64,000 nucleotides of DNA from Bacillota bacterium (GTDB lineage Bacteria > Bacillota > Clostridia > Christensenellales > SZUA-584). The first letter of the stretch is position 1. Each line of letters starts with the position of its first letter. Shown here piece after piece: positions 48,759 to 56,816 of this stretch. The stretch covers positions 1 through 64,000 of the forward strand of contig JAEWRI010000046.1 in assembly GCA_023460085.1 (NCBI GenBank), in the 5' to 3' direction. A program made the position numbers and the translations under genes. The notes beneath the pieces are model-generated. The model searched no databases. It worked only from the letters and a program-made list of their open reading frames with translations, and had not been told where the DNA came from.

Positions 48759-48944
48759 TTATGAGCGCCGGTCGATGGCAATGAGGATTGCCGACGCGAT
48801 GAGCGTAACCACGCAGTAGATGATCAGCGTTACCTTGAAAAAGCCCATACTGAAAAACGAAGGATTAAATTCGTTCAGTATCACGTAAGTGATGGTGAAC
48901 AATGAGAGTATTATGCAGATATGAGGGATTATTTTTTTTAGCAT
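48759..48944 (-). CDS. Small two-helix membrane protein
   Basis: A 61-residue protein: HICIILSLFTITYVILNEF and VTLIIYCVVTLIASAILIAI form two membrane helices, with a short loop FNPSFFSMGF and an IDRRS tail. It follows GGAGGCG. It lies 12 bases downstream of the NAGPA-domain gene on the same strand and is probably co-transcribed. No family or function is recognised. Confidence 0.7.
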   Translation of the reverse strand: MLKKIIPHICIILSLFTITYVILNEFNPSFFSMGFFKVTLIIYCVVTLIASAILIAIDRRS

Positions 48945-48956
48945 GGAAGCGCCTCC

Positions 48957-50096
48957 TTATTCACCAATATAGATGATGTCGCTGCATTCTCTCCTGCCGT
49001 CCGAAAGCGGTCGATTGACGAGTTCTCCGAAGAAGGCCATTTCAGATGTCCGACCGCCGTCCAGATTATACGCCTCTGTGCAGCCAAGTTCGTAGAAAAT
49101 CTGTGAAAGTTCGGAAAGCTTTGCTCCTTCGGTATCGACTTGCCTTCCCTCAACAACCACAAAGCAGTAATGGCCCGGCTCATAATAACCGATGGCCGTG
49201 CGCGGATTCGCAGCACCGAACTGATCCGGCATGTTGAACTCCGTCATAGGCTGACCGTCGTGCAGCAACATCGGCCCCCAAGACCAGACCTGGTATACGC
49301 CCCGCGCAACCACCGCGTCATAATCAAACTCTTCGGGAGGAATTGATTCCATGGTGCCGTCGTAATACAGTACGAACTGATCGGCGGAAGGCTTATGTTC
49401 CTTATAAGGCTGGCCATTGCGTATGATAACCCCTGTGGCATGGTTATTCAGGGCAAAGTCACCGTTGATCGCAATGATAGCGTTGTTCTCCTGCGCGACG
49501 GTAGTCGTGAGCCCCGTATATCCCATCGTATCGGATTTTTCGGCAAATGCCGTACGCAGATATTTCATTTCCGCAACGTATATATCTGCCACGAAATAAC
49601 TGAGGGTTTCCGTCTGCACCTTATTAATCGTCACATTGATGTTCGCGCTTCGGTAGGAAGTCGCCGTCTGCTCAATCTCTCCGTCGGTGAACTTGTCCGC
49701 AAACTTCGTCCTCCAGTCATTGGGATCGACAATAGCCGTAGAACTGGTCGGCTGACTGGATGTTTCGGTTGATACAGATGAACTGGAGGAAGCCGAAACT
49801 TCCGTGGATGCCGTCACCATCCAAGACGGAGTGGGGAGCGATCCACTCGGGCCTTCTTCCTTGTGAAGCACATATGTGCCTAAATAGAACACCAGTAGCA
49901 GCAGCGCTGCCAGCACGACGTCGATCCCAATCAAAGCCGCAATGGGCAGCCCGGGTTTCTTCCTGGGTTTGCGAGGCACTCCCGGCGCACCCGGCGGACG
50001 CGTTCCCGTTGGGCGCGTCGGCGCGCTGCGAGGCGCGGTGCGGGGCGCTCTGTGGAAATCATCATCCAAAAAAGAATTTTTGCCGTTTTGGTTCAT
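48957..50096 (-). CDS. Phosphodiester glycosidase (NAGPA-domain) membrane protein
   Basis: A 379-residue protein. A basic Pro/Arg-rich cytoplasmic N-terminus (about 50 residues) precedes one membrane helix (LPIAALIGIDVVLAALLLLV) and a Ser/Thr-rich linker. The NAGPA domain follows: NNAIIAINGDFALNNHATGV, GVYQVWSWGPMLLHDGQPM, NPRTAIGYYEPGHYCFVVVE and AYNLDGGRTSEMAFFGEL. The family cleaves or remodels phosphodiester-linked sugars; bacterial members are tied to exopolysaccharide and wall polymers. The polymer acted on is unknown. Confidence 0.9.
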   Translation of the reverse strand: MNQNGKNSFLDDDFHRAPRTAPRSAPTRPTGTRPPGAPGVPRKPRKKPGLPIAALIGIDVVLAALLLLVFYLGTYVLHKEEGPSGSLPTPSWMVTASTEVSASSSSSVSTETSSQPTSSTAIVDPNDWRTKFADKFTDGEIEQTATSYRSANINVTINKVQTETLSYFVADIYVAEMKYLRTAFAEKSDTMGYTGLTTTVAQENNAIIAINGDFALNNHATGVIIRNGQPYKEHKPSADQFVLYYDGTMESIPPEEFDYDAVVARGVYQVWSWGPMLLHDGQPMTEFNMPDQFGAANPRTAIGYYEPGHYCFVVVEGRQVDTEGAKLSELSQIFYELGCTEAYNLDGGRTSEMAFFGELVNRPLSDGRRECSDIIYIGE

Positions 50097-50267
50097 ATTT
50101 TTGCTTTTTCCTTTATCATTTGCGCTTATACATTATTATACCTTTTTCCTGCTCCTCTGTAAACTTTCAACGCAAAATGTTCACAGTCCCGCAGACCTGA
50201 ACACATGCGACGGCCCGTTCATACTATACACCAGAAAAGGCGTTTCTCGGCGCGAAAGGAGAGCGTT

Positions 50268-50720
50268 ATGCCCAACGGCGTTCAATTCCCAGGCGGTGGC
50301 GGCGGCAGGCCTCCGGGCGGTGGCGGCGGCAGGCCTCCGGGTGGTGGCGGCGGCAGGCCTCCGGGTGGATGGCCCCCCCCGGGTGGCGGTGGTTGGCCGG
50401 GCGGCGGCAGACCCCCGGGCGGATGGCCTCCTCCAGGCGGATGGCGTCCTCCGGGCGGATGGCCCCCGGGGCAATTTCCGTGGTTCCTGTTTTTCCCCAA
50501 CTGCACCGGCTGGCCATGCAACCGCTGCGACTGGGTCGATCAGTTTGGAAGATGCTGCACAAACAGCGGCTGGTGCTGCGATCAGTTCGGACGCTGCAGT
50601 CCGGCTGTCGGCGTTCCCTTTGCGGGGCAAACGGCAGCGGCACCGACGGGCAGCTGGCAGGGTATCCCCGGCGTATGGGATACGATGCCCGGAATGGGCC
50701 CGGACAGCGAGGACATTTAG
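50268..50720 (+). CDS. Gly/Pro/Trp-rich, Cys-rich protein with tandem repeats
   Basis: About 150 residues, starting at ATG 50268 after AAAGGAGAG. Residues 6-75 are Gly/Pro/Arg/Trp: three GGGGRPPG units, then GGWPPPGG-type units. Residues 76-150 contain FPWFLFFPNCTGWPCNRC and two DQFGRC motifs (DWVDQFGRCCTNSGW, CCDQFGRCSP). There is no signal peptide. The composition, with reactive cysteines and a flexible Gly/Pro arm, recalls spore coat or exosporium proteins, but I recognise no family and a coat role is inference. Confidence 0.7.
   Translation: MPNGVQFPGGGGGRPPGGGGGRPPGGGGGRPPGGWPPPGGGGWPGGGRPPGGWPPPGGWRPPGGWPPGQFPWFLFFPNCTGWPCNRCDWVDQFGRCCTNSGWCCDQFGRCSPAVGVPFAGQTAAAPTGSWQGIPGVWDTMPGMGPDSEDI
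50295..50366 (+). repeat. Three tandem 24-base repeats inside the Gly/Pro-rich gene
   Basis: Units at 50295-50318, 50319-50342 and 50343-50366 (GGTGGCGGCGGCAGGCCTCC then GGGC or GGGT) are identical except for one final base. Each codes GGGGRPPG. Such near-identical units suggest recent duplication and possible length variation between strains. Confidence 0.9.
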
Positions 50721-50850
50721 AAGCCTGGTTTGTCCATGCAACCGGCTTTGCCGGGGCGCGGCTTGCGCTGCCGGAATGCGCGCGTCAAAAATACCGGCCG
50801 GCATCTCGATGCCGCGCCGGTATCAACAGGCCGCGCCTTTTACATGGTTT

Positions 50851-51195
50851 TTATCGTGGACGCGGCGGATAGTTCGGGTCCAGCTGCCGATCGATGTAGG
50901 CGAAGCTCTCCGACAGCATTTTCTGGTACTGGCGGACAGCCGCCGTAAACCCCTTCACTTCCTCCCGTTCAAGCATCGCATTATACTCCGCGAAAAGCCG
51001 CTTCAGTCTTTCTGCACGTTCCGTCTCCGGTATGTTCATTGACTGAATGCGCGCGTGTTCCCGCTCAAACGCGTTCATACTGCGCGCCAACTGCATGTTT
51101 TCCGTAATCTTTTTGCGTACGCGCATCATTTCCGTGTATTCCGGCGTCTGCATGAGCGCATTCACGAGCGCCGACAGCTCTTTGCCTGGCATCAT
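50851..51195 (-). CDS. YlbF/YmcA family regulator
   Basis: A 114-residue all-helical protein: LSALVNALMQTPEYTEMMRV, RKKITENMQLARSMNAFERE, RLKRLFAEYNAMLEREEVKG and AAVRQYQKMLSESFAYIDRQ match the Com_YlbF family. In Bacillus, YlbF and YmcA with YaaT modulate RNase Y and thereby Spo0A, competence and biofilm. Which paralogue this is cannot be said. The start follows GGAGG by eight bases. It lies after the HD-GYP gene on the same strand, with a terminator between. Confidence 0.85.
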   Translation of the reverse strand: MMPGKELSALVNALMQTPEYTEMMRVRKKITENMQLARSMNAFEREHARIQSMNIPETERAERLKRLFAEYNAMLEREEVKGFTAAVRQYQKMLSESFAYIDRQLDPNYPPRPR

Positions 51196-51289
51196 GGGCG
51201 GCGCCTCCTCTCCAAATCAGATGATACAGTATATTGCAGAGCCCCTGCCCATGTGCGGATGGAGGCGGCAGAACGTTCGTACAAAAAAA

Positions 51290-51309
51290 GGCGGATTCGC
51301 GCTCCGCCT
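51290..51309 (-). terminator. Terminator of the HD-GYP response regulator gene
   Basis: On the minus strand AGGCGGA-GCGCGAA-TCCGCCT is followed by TTTTTT. Confidence 0.85.
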
Positions 51310-51338
51310 TCCTTGCACTCTGTGCGCTCCCAGCAGCG

Positions 51339-52367
51339 CTAATCCACCAGTTGATATCCTTTTTTGAAAAGCCGGACGCAGACATCCACCACATTCGGGT
51401 GGTAATACACGCCCCGCCCCGCGCTGATCTCGTTCAACGCCATATCCAGCCCCAGGCTTGCGCGGTACGGGCGATGGGACATCATGGCTTCCACCACATC
51501 GGCTACGGAGATGATGCACGTTTCAAACCGGATGTCCTCCTCTGTAAGTCCGCGCGGATACCCGCTGCCGTCCAGCCGTTCATGGTGCTGGTGCACGATA
51601 TCCGCGACGGGCCATGGCATTTCAAAATCCTTCAGCAGCTCATACCCCTTTTGCGGATGCTCCTTGATGAGCTCGTATTCGGGCAGAGAGAGCCGCCCCG
51701 GCTTGTTGAGAATGTCCGAAGGCACCGTGATCTTGCCGACGTCATGGATGCACCCTATCATGTACAGCCCTTCCAGCGTATCTTCCGTCAGCCCTATCTC
51801 TGCGCCTATCGCGCGCGCGAGGTGCCCTACGCGGCGCTGATGACCCGCGGTATACGGATCGCGAAGCTCTATCATCGCCGAAGCCGCATACACGGTATTG
51901 ATCATCGCCTGCCTCAGCTTCTTGGTTCTCTCCTCTACGATCCGCTCCAGGCTCTCATTCTGCGCGCGTATCTCCTTCTCCAGCTGGCGCTTCTCGTCCA
52001 GCAGCAGCTTATAGCCCACCGCGTTGCGCACTGCCTTGATGAGCTCCTCCTTGCCGATGGGCTTGGAAAGATAATCACGCGCGTGGTACCGCACCGCTTC
52101 CACCGCGGTTTCCACGGTAGGTTCGCCCGTTATCAGTATCACCTGAATATCGGGATAGATGTTGTGAATCACTTTCAGCAGCGACATGCCCGACTGCCTG
52201 GGCATCACGATATCTGAAATAATCGCATCCACCGGATGCTCTTTAAGCAACTCCAAGGCCACTTCGGCGTTCTCGGCGGTACACACCTCATACCCTTCGC
52301 GCCTTAAGAATTCCCCCAGCGTTATCCGCAGGCTTTTTTCGTCATCCACAATCAGTATGCCTGGCAT
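51339..52367 (-). CDS. Response regulator with HD-GYP phosphodiesterase domain
   Basis: A 342-residue protein. The receiver domain has ILIVDDEKSLRI, the phospho-acceptor Asp in AIISDIVMPRQSG and the Lys in YLSKPIGKEE. A coiled linker (about 122-155) leads to the HD-GYP domain: DPYTAGHQRRVGHLARAIG, GCIHDVGKITVPSDILNKPG, HPQKGYELL, HHERLDGSGYPRGL and ADVVEAMMSHRPYR. HDxGK and GYP are present, so cyclic-di-GMP (or another cyclic dinucleotide) hydrolysis is likely. The partner kinase is not nearby. Confidence 0.94.
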   Translation of the reverse strand: MPGILIVDDEKSLRITLGEFLRREGYEVCTAENAEVALELLKEHPVDAIISDIVMPRQSGMSLLKVIHNIYPDIQVILITGEPTVETAVEAVRYHARDYLSKPIGKEELIKAVRNAVGYKLLLDEKRQLEKEIRAQNESLERIVEERTKKLRQAMINTVYAASAMIELRDPYTAGHQRRVGHLARAIGAEIGLTEDTLEGLYMIGCIHDVGKITVPSDILNKPGRLSLPEYELIKEHPQKGYELLKDFEMPWPVADIVHQHHERLDGSGYPRGLTEEDIRFETCIISVADVVEAMMSHRPYRASLGLDMALNEISAGRGVYYHPNVVDVCVRLFKKGYQLVD

Positions 52368-52624
52368 GGTCTATTCCTCCGTCCGGTTACAGTCACTGTT
52401 CTCAAGACAGCACCGTGAATTCGCCGCATACCTGTACCCGGCATTTATCGTCCGTGCGGCAGCACCATAACCGCAGGTGCAGTCAAGCTGACGCACCCTC
52501 GTCCTGCTATGCCGGACAGACCACGTCACATACATAATTCAACAAGAAATTACAAATACCTTGTGTATCAAACAACGTTGGAGAAATTTCTCAGGCAAAT
52601 ATGCGCAAGGGTAACCGCGCCTCG

Positions 52625-53086
52625 CTATTCTTCCTCACCCAGAAACTCTGTCGCTTTATCAATGAACAGTATGCCGTCGAGATGGTCGATTTCGTGGCAG
52701 AAGCATTTGGCTAAATCGTTCTCCGCCTCCAGCTCCACTTCCTTGCCCTGTTCGTTCTGCGCGCGTACGGTGACACGTATGGGCCGATTCAGCTTGGCCC
52801 ATACGCCGGGTACGCTGAGACATCCCTCCTCTACCTCATGCTCGCCCTCGGCTTTCGTGATTTCCGGGTTAATCAAACGGAGCAAACCGTCCGGGGTGTC
52901 CACAACGATCAGCCTCCGCAGCACACCGATCTGCGGCGCGGCAAGTCCCGCTCCGTTGCCATGGTTTTTCAGGGTATCCTCCAGGTCGTTTAGATGCTGC
53001 ACAATGCGGGGCGTTACCTCCGCTACGGGCCGGCATTTTGCGCGCAATGCCTCATCGCCTTCGGTGCGTATTTCCTTCAGTGCCAT
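52625..53086 (-). CDS. def: Peptide deformylase
   Basis: About 153 residues. Motif 1 is GNGAGLAAPQIGV, motif 2 EEGCLSVPG with the metal Cys, and motif 3 CHEIDHLDGILFID with the HExxH. It removes the formyl group from new N-terminal methionines. ATG 53086 has GGAGG upstream and the expected MALKEIRTEGDEALR start; the longer frame runs into the promoter region of the opposite transcript. It diverges from the c-di-AMP riboswitch and dapB-like gene. Confidence 0.97.
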   Translation of the reverse strand: MALKEIRTEGDEALRAKCRPVAEVTPRIVQHLNDLEDTLKNHGNGAGLAAPQIGVLRRLIVVDTPDGLLRLINPEITKAEGEHEVEEGCLSVPGVWAKLNRPIRVTVRAQNEQGKEVELEAENDLAKCFCHEIDHLDGILFIDKATEFLGEEE

Positions 53087-53192
53087 CGAAATCCTCCGTA
53101 TTTTGTCGTTTTTCGCCTTAAACCTATCATAAATCAAAATGATACCCTCGGCAACCGTTTGTATGCATTTTACACGCATATTCAATATTACC

Positions 53193-53221
53193 TTGACATA
53201 TTTATTATTAAACAATATAAT
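53193..53221 (+). promoter_or_regulatory. Consensus sigma-A promoter of the riboswitch-dapB-like unit
   Basis: TTGACA (53193-53198), exactly 17 bases, TATAAT (53216-53221): both boxes match consensus perfectly. The transcript would begin near 53228, just before the c-di-AMP aptamer. Confidence 0.92.
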
Positions 53222-53235
53222 AGTATTATCATCCA

Positions 53236-53364
53236 GTTGCTTAATCTCCGGAATATCGGAGAACGGGAGAACCAACTTTGGGGTGAATCCGGGAAACCGG
53301 TAGGGCACCTTTCAGCCCGAACCCGTCAGCTAATCTCGTAAGCGCATGAGAGGGGAGCTTTTTT
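53236..53364 (+). ncRNA. c-di-AMP riboswitch (ydaO/yuaA type)
   Basis: Conserved blocks of the ydaO aptamer appear in order: GTTGCTTAATC (53236), CGGAG then ACGGGAGAACCA, TTTGGGGTGAATC, a CCGG-AAA-CCGG hairpin, TAGGGCACCTT, CAGCCCGAACCCGTCAGCTA, and CTCGTAAGCG. The 3' end GAGGGGAGC runs into TTTTTT (53359-53364), the probable expression-platform terminator. c-di-AMP binding to this class usually turns expression off. The downstream gene is dapB-like (53487). Confidence 0.92.
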
Positions 53365-53486
53365 AGTATTCTAAAAACGGATTCCTGCGCTTGCTGTTTA
53401 TTCGGCGGGCGCGTTTTTGTTTAAGGCGACGCGTCCGACAGCGCGGAAACGCACTATGGCGGCAACGCCAGGAAAGGAGCAGCCTT

Positions 53487-54302
53487 ATGATCAACGTTGC
53501 AATCTGCGGAGTTGGACGCGCAGGACTTGAAGTAGTCCGAACCATACGCGATAGCCGCAAATTCAATATCGTGGCGGCATTTTGCCGGAACAAGAGCGAA
53601 AAGGCGGGACTCGATATCGGAGAACTCTCGCTGACAGGACGGATGGGGATCGCCGCGACCCCGGTATCGCAGGCATCTGAAGTACTGAGCGGAACACGCG
53701 TGGACGTCGTCATCGACTTCTCTAATCCCGAAGCGAGCTGGCAGATGCTGGACGCATGCAAAACATGTGGAATCCCCTGCGTGGTATGCACCACCGGCTT
53801 TACAGACGAAGATCTGATGCGCATGCAGCGGGTAGTGCGCAATGGTAAGATGGGTGTCGTATACGCGCCCAACGTAACACTGGGCATCAACGTACTGATG
53901 TCGCTGCTCAAAACGGTGGCTCGGGCGCTGCCCTTCTTCGACTACCAGATCACCGAGATCCACCACAGCCGCAAGACCGACAGGCCTTCCGGCACCGCGA
54001 AGCGGATAGCGGAAGCCATTGAGAGCGAGCTTCCGGACATCCCCGTCAGCCATGTGCCCATCAACTCGGTGCGCGCAGGCGGCTACGTGGGCGTGCACGA
54101 AGTTATGGCGGTGGGCGATTACGAGCGCATTTCCATTTCTCACGAATCGTTCTCGCGCCGGGCTTTTGCTCAGGGCGCGCTGATGGCGGCCGAATTCATT
54201 ACGGGCCGCAGGGGCTGGTTCTACATGGAAGATGTCATCGACGTGCCTTCGCTGCTGTGCGACCACGAATTCGCCGGACAGGGCACCAACCTTCAGGCGT
54301 AA
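53487..54302 (+). CDS. DapB-like dihydrodipicolinate reductase family protein
   Basis: A 271-residue protein. The N-terminal Rossmann fold (INVAICGVGRAGLEVVRTIR) differs from the usual GAxGRMG of DapB. The rest fits DapB: VDVVIDFSNPEASWQML, VVCTTGFTDED, VVYAPNVTLGINVLMSLLK, and the substrate site ITEIHHSRKTDRPSGTAKRI with the conserved His-His and Lys. DapB reduces hydroxy-tetrahydrodipicolinate on the way to diaminopimelate and lysine. The altered nucleotide loop leaves cofactor and exact reaction open. ATG 53487 follows AAAGGAG. It is a single gene under the c-di-AMP riboswitch. Confidence 0.85.
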   Translation: MINVAICGVGRAGLEVVRTIRDSRKFNIVAAFCRNKSEKAGLDIGELSLTGRMGIAATPVSQASEVLSGTRVDVVIDFSNPEASWQMLDACKTCGIPCVVCTTGFTDEDLMRMQRVVRNGKMGVVYAPNVTLGINVLMSLLKTVARALPFFDYQITEIHHSRKTDRPSGTAKRIAEAIESELPDIPVSHVPINSVRAGGYVGVHEVMAVGDYERISISHESFSRRAFAQGALMAAEFITGRRGWFYMEDVIDVPSLLCDHEFAGQGTNLQA

Positions 54303-54348
54303 GGGTATCCTCCGGGCGAAAGCCCAGGTTTTCTTCATTTCACATTAC

Positions 54349-54380
54349 AGCAAAGCCGGCCTCCTCCTGCCGGCTTTGCT
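54349..54380. terminator. Bidirectional terminator
   Basis: AGCAAAGCCGGC / GCCGGCTTTGCT, a perfect 12-base stem with an eight-base loop, between the convergent dapB-like and SGNH hydrolase genes. Confidence 0.85.
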
Positions 54381-54429
54381 GTCTGCGGTTTACGCAATAT
54401 CCGGGATCTGCTGATCTTTTGAAACTCCT

Positions 54430-55056
54430 TTACCGGAGCAGCTCACGCACGGCCTGAGCCAGACTGTGCCCCAGCGCCGTGTGTGCTTCGGGCGTCAGGT
54501 GAATTCCGTCCTCCGCGCATACCGGCAGCGATGAGGCGTCAAAAAAGCCGCAGCCCAACCGCTGCGCGACCTCCTGATAATGCGCCGTCATGCGCGCCGA
54601 GCGCTCCTCCACATCCTCGTCAAACATCTCCGCGAAGCCCGTGATACCGTGCACCTGCGCCGGGCATACCAGCAGCACGCGCGGCATCGCGCCTCCCGGG
54701 CCCGCGCCGCTGTCCTGAATGATTCGCACCAGTTTTTCCGCACCTGCGGCAATATCCCACGCGGACAGCGAGAAGCGCCGCTTCAAATCGTTGGTACCCA
54801 GCATCAGTATCACCGCGTCCAGCGGCTTATGCGTCGCCAGACAGGGCCGGAGGTATGTCTCTCCGTTCTTGTCACCCTCGATAGGGTCATCCCATACGGT
54901 GGTACGCCCGGAAAGGCCCTCTTCAATTACCCAATACCCTTGACCCAACGCTTGCCGCATCACACCCGGCCAGCGCACATCAGGCGCAAACCGCTCCTCC
55001 GTGCCGCCAATATACCCCCATGTGTTGGAATCTCCGTAGCACAACACCACGCTCAT
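54430..55056 (-). CDS. SGNH/GDSL hydrolase
   Basis: A 208-residue esterase-fold protein. VVLCYGDSNTWGYIGG is block I with the nucleophile Ser, EEGLSGRTTVWDDP block II with the Gly, LMLGTNDLKRRF block III with GxND, and DGIHLTPEAHTALG block V with the DxxH pair. No signal peptide is present, so it acts in the cytoplasm. The family deacetylates or de-esterifies small substrates; this one resembles arylesterase-like members (GDSNTWGY). It is a single-gene unit. Confidence 0.92.
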   Translation of the reverse strand: MSVVLCYGDSNTWGYIGGTEERFAPDVRWPGVMRQALGQGYWVIEEGLSGRTTVWDDPIEGDKNGETYLRPCLATHKPLDAVILMLGTNDLKRRFSLSAWDIAAGAEKLVRIIQDSGAGPGGAMPRVLLVCPAQVHGITGFAEMFDEDVEERSARMTAHYQEVAQRLGCGFFDASSLPVCAEDGIHLTPEAHTALGHSLAQAVRELLR

Positions 55057-55258
55057 ACCGTTTCCCCTTTCGCTCTTTGGTGATACCTGTTAATTCTGTG
55101 CTTTGGGATGCTTTTCCTGCGCGAGAACGCATTTTGGTACAATGTTTTTAGTATGATTCAGTTGTCAGGGTGGCGGGTGAATATCTCCCATCTCCCCACC
55201 ACACATATCGCCCCGTCCGCCTTTGCGGGTATAGGAGAAGCATGCCGGGAGCACAAAA

Positions 55259-55280
55259 AAAGCGGTCCTCACACCGCTTT
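55259..55280 (-). terminator. Terminator of the HIRAN-HD-ADP-ribosylglycohydrolase operon
   Basis: On the minus strand AAAGCGGT-gtgagg-ACCGCTTT is followed by more T bases. Confidence 0.85.
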
Positions 55281-55303
55281 GCCGTATTCCCGGCCTGTTT
55301 CGG

Positions 55304-56230
55304 TCATCCCAGCCTCTGCTGCAGCGACGCGCAGATGCTTTCGATTATATTCCGCCGTACAAGCGCTTCCACCCACTCCTGCGGAATGGACGCAAGGCCG
55401 AAGCGGATACCCGCAAGTCCGCCCGCAACGGCACCCACCGTGTCCGCGTCACCCCCAAGGTTGATGGCACGAAGCACGCATTCTCGATAACTGTCCGTGG
55501 TCAGCAGACACCACACGGCGGCTTCCAGCGTATGTACCACATACCCGCTGGAGCAAATCGCGTCTTCGGGCAGCGCCGCAATTCCCTGCGCCAGCCGTGC
55601 AAAATGACGCCATTCCCCGGCGTATGGAGCATCCTGATAATACTCCGCGCACTCCTCCATCCCGCGGCGAACGGCGTCCGCGGGCGCATCCCCTTCCATC
55701 AGCGCGATGCAAATGCGCACGTATATCCCCGACGCAACGATCGAACGCGGGTGCGCGTGCGTCAGCGCTGTCAGGTTATGTACAATGTCCAGTCCCTTCT
55801 CCAGCAGCATCGGACGCACATAATACGCCGCGGGCAGTATTCGCATCAACCCGCCGTTTCCGTTGCTGCGCTCGGCCTTGCCCCCGCATAGCAGCGGCGG
55901 CGTACCCTCGCGGAAGCGGCTCAGCGCCGCGCCGGTGGTTCCGCCGATATCGAACGCGTAACCGTGCGGTGTATATTCCCCGCCAACCCACCAGCGGCAG
56001 AATTTTTCCATGATATCCACATAATCAACACAGCCTGCGGCGAGACTGTCCGCCAGGCACAGCGCCATGGAGGTATCGTCCGACCATGTGCCTTTTGGCT
56101 GGCAATGAGCGCCGCCACCGCGCATTTCCGTTACCGGGCTTTCCCGCAGTACGCCGCGTTCCGTAAATTCCGCCGGAACGCCCAGCGCGTCCGCCACGGC
56201 CAGACCGAATATGCCGTCTCTTACGTCCAT
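55304..56230 (-). CDS. ADP-ribosylglycohydrolase (DraG family)
   Basis: About 308 residues. The metal-binding motifs are GTWSDDTSMALCLADSL (first Asp pair), FDIGGTTGAALSRF, NGGLMRILPAAYYV and INLGGDADTVGAVAGGLAG (second Asp site). DraG-type enzymes remove ADP-ribose from arginine, nucleic acids or small molecules. ATG 56230 is used: its ribosome site GGAG overlaps the last codons of the HD gene, five bases before it. It is the third gene of a HIRAN-HD-DraG operon. Confidence 0.92.
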   Translation of the reverse strand: MDVRDGIFGLAVADALGVPAEFTERGVLRESPVTEMRGGGAHCQPKGTWSDDTSMALCLADSLAAGCVDYVDIMEKFCRWWVGGEYTPHGYAFDIGGTTGAALSRFREGTPPLLCGGKAERSNGNGGLMRILPAAYYVRPMLLEKGLDIVHNLTALTHAHPRSIVASGIYVRICIALMEGDAPADAVRRGMEECAEYYQDAPYAGEWRHFARLAQGIAALPEDAICSSGYVVHTLEAAVWCLLTTDSYRECVLRAINLGGDADTVGAVAGGLAGIRFGLASIPQEWVEALVRRNIIESICASLQQRLG

Positions 56231-56235
56231 ACGTT

Positions 56236-56814
56236 TCACTCCGATTTGATATATCTGTGCCAGCGCGCCTCATCCTCGTACATGTGCGCCTGCCAGTAAT
56301 CCGCATAATGCAGCAGCAGCGTCAGCGGGGCCTCCCGGTGCGCCACCGTTTCGTTTTCCGGGATGTACTGCCCGTCGTGGCAGCAGATCGCCTGCGCCTC
56401 ATCCGGGCTCAGCGGAATGTACCGCGATACCAAGTACAGGCTCCTCACGCCCAGTCCCATGGCCGTGACGCGCGGGTTATAGGCGTAGCCTTCCTCTCCC
56501 TTGAGATACAGCGGCTGACCCGGATCTCCCAGTTTCCCGGTATCGTGGAAGAGGCCGCAGATAACAGCGCTTTCATCGTCTGCCGAAGGCAGCAGCTCGT
56601 CCTTGATGGCCAGCAGCTGATAGGTTACGCCCACCGAATGCATCAGCAGCCCTTTTTCGCAGCTCATGTGAAATCGTGTGCTAGCGGGTGCGTACAGCCA
56701 TTCCGTTTCCTTTTCCAGATAAGAGACCAACGCGTCGAACTGCTTTCTGCGGCGCGACGGCATCGCTTTCAGCCGTGCGTACAGCTCTTCCACGTTATCC
56801 GGCGTAATGCGCAT
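56236..56814 (-). CDS. HD-domain phosphohydrolase
   Basis: A 192-residue protein with the metal-binding HD pattern: MHSVGVTYQLLAI (first His), VICGLFHDTGKLGDPG (HD), then QAICCHDGQYIP and LLLHYADYWQAHMYED (last Asp). The basic N-terminal 45 residues lack a family match. HD proteins of this size hydrolyse nucleotides or phosphodiesters. It sits two bases after the HIRAN gene and is coupled to the DraG gene, so the three proteins are made together. Confidence 0.88.
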   Translation of the reverse strand: MRITPDNVEELYARLKAMPSRRRKQFDALVSYLEKETEWLYAPASTRFHMSCEKGLLMHSVGVTYQLLAIKDELLPSADDESAVICGLFHDTGKLGDPGQPLYLKGEEGYAYNPRVTAMGLGVRSLYLVSRYIPLSPDEAQAICCHDGQYIPENETVAHREAPLTLLLHYADYWQAHMYEDEARWHRYIKSE

Positions 56815-56816
56815 CC

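Noticed and set aside
50295..50470. Possible CRISPR-like array
   Set aside because: The repeats are contiguous 24-base units without spacers and code for GGGGRPPG in a frame with a good start, so they are coding tandem repeats.
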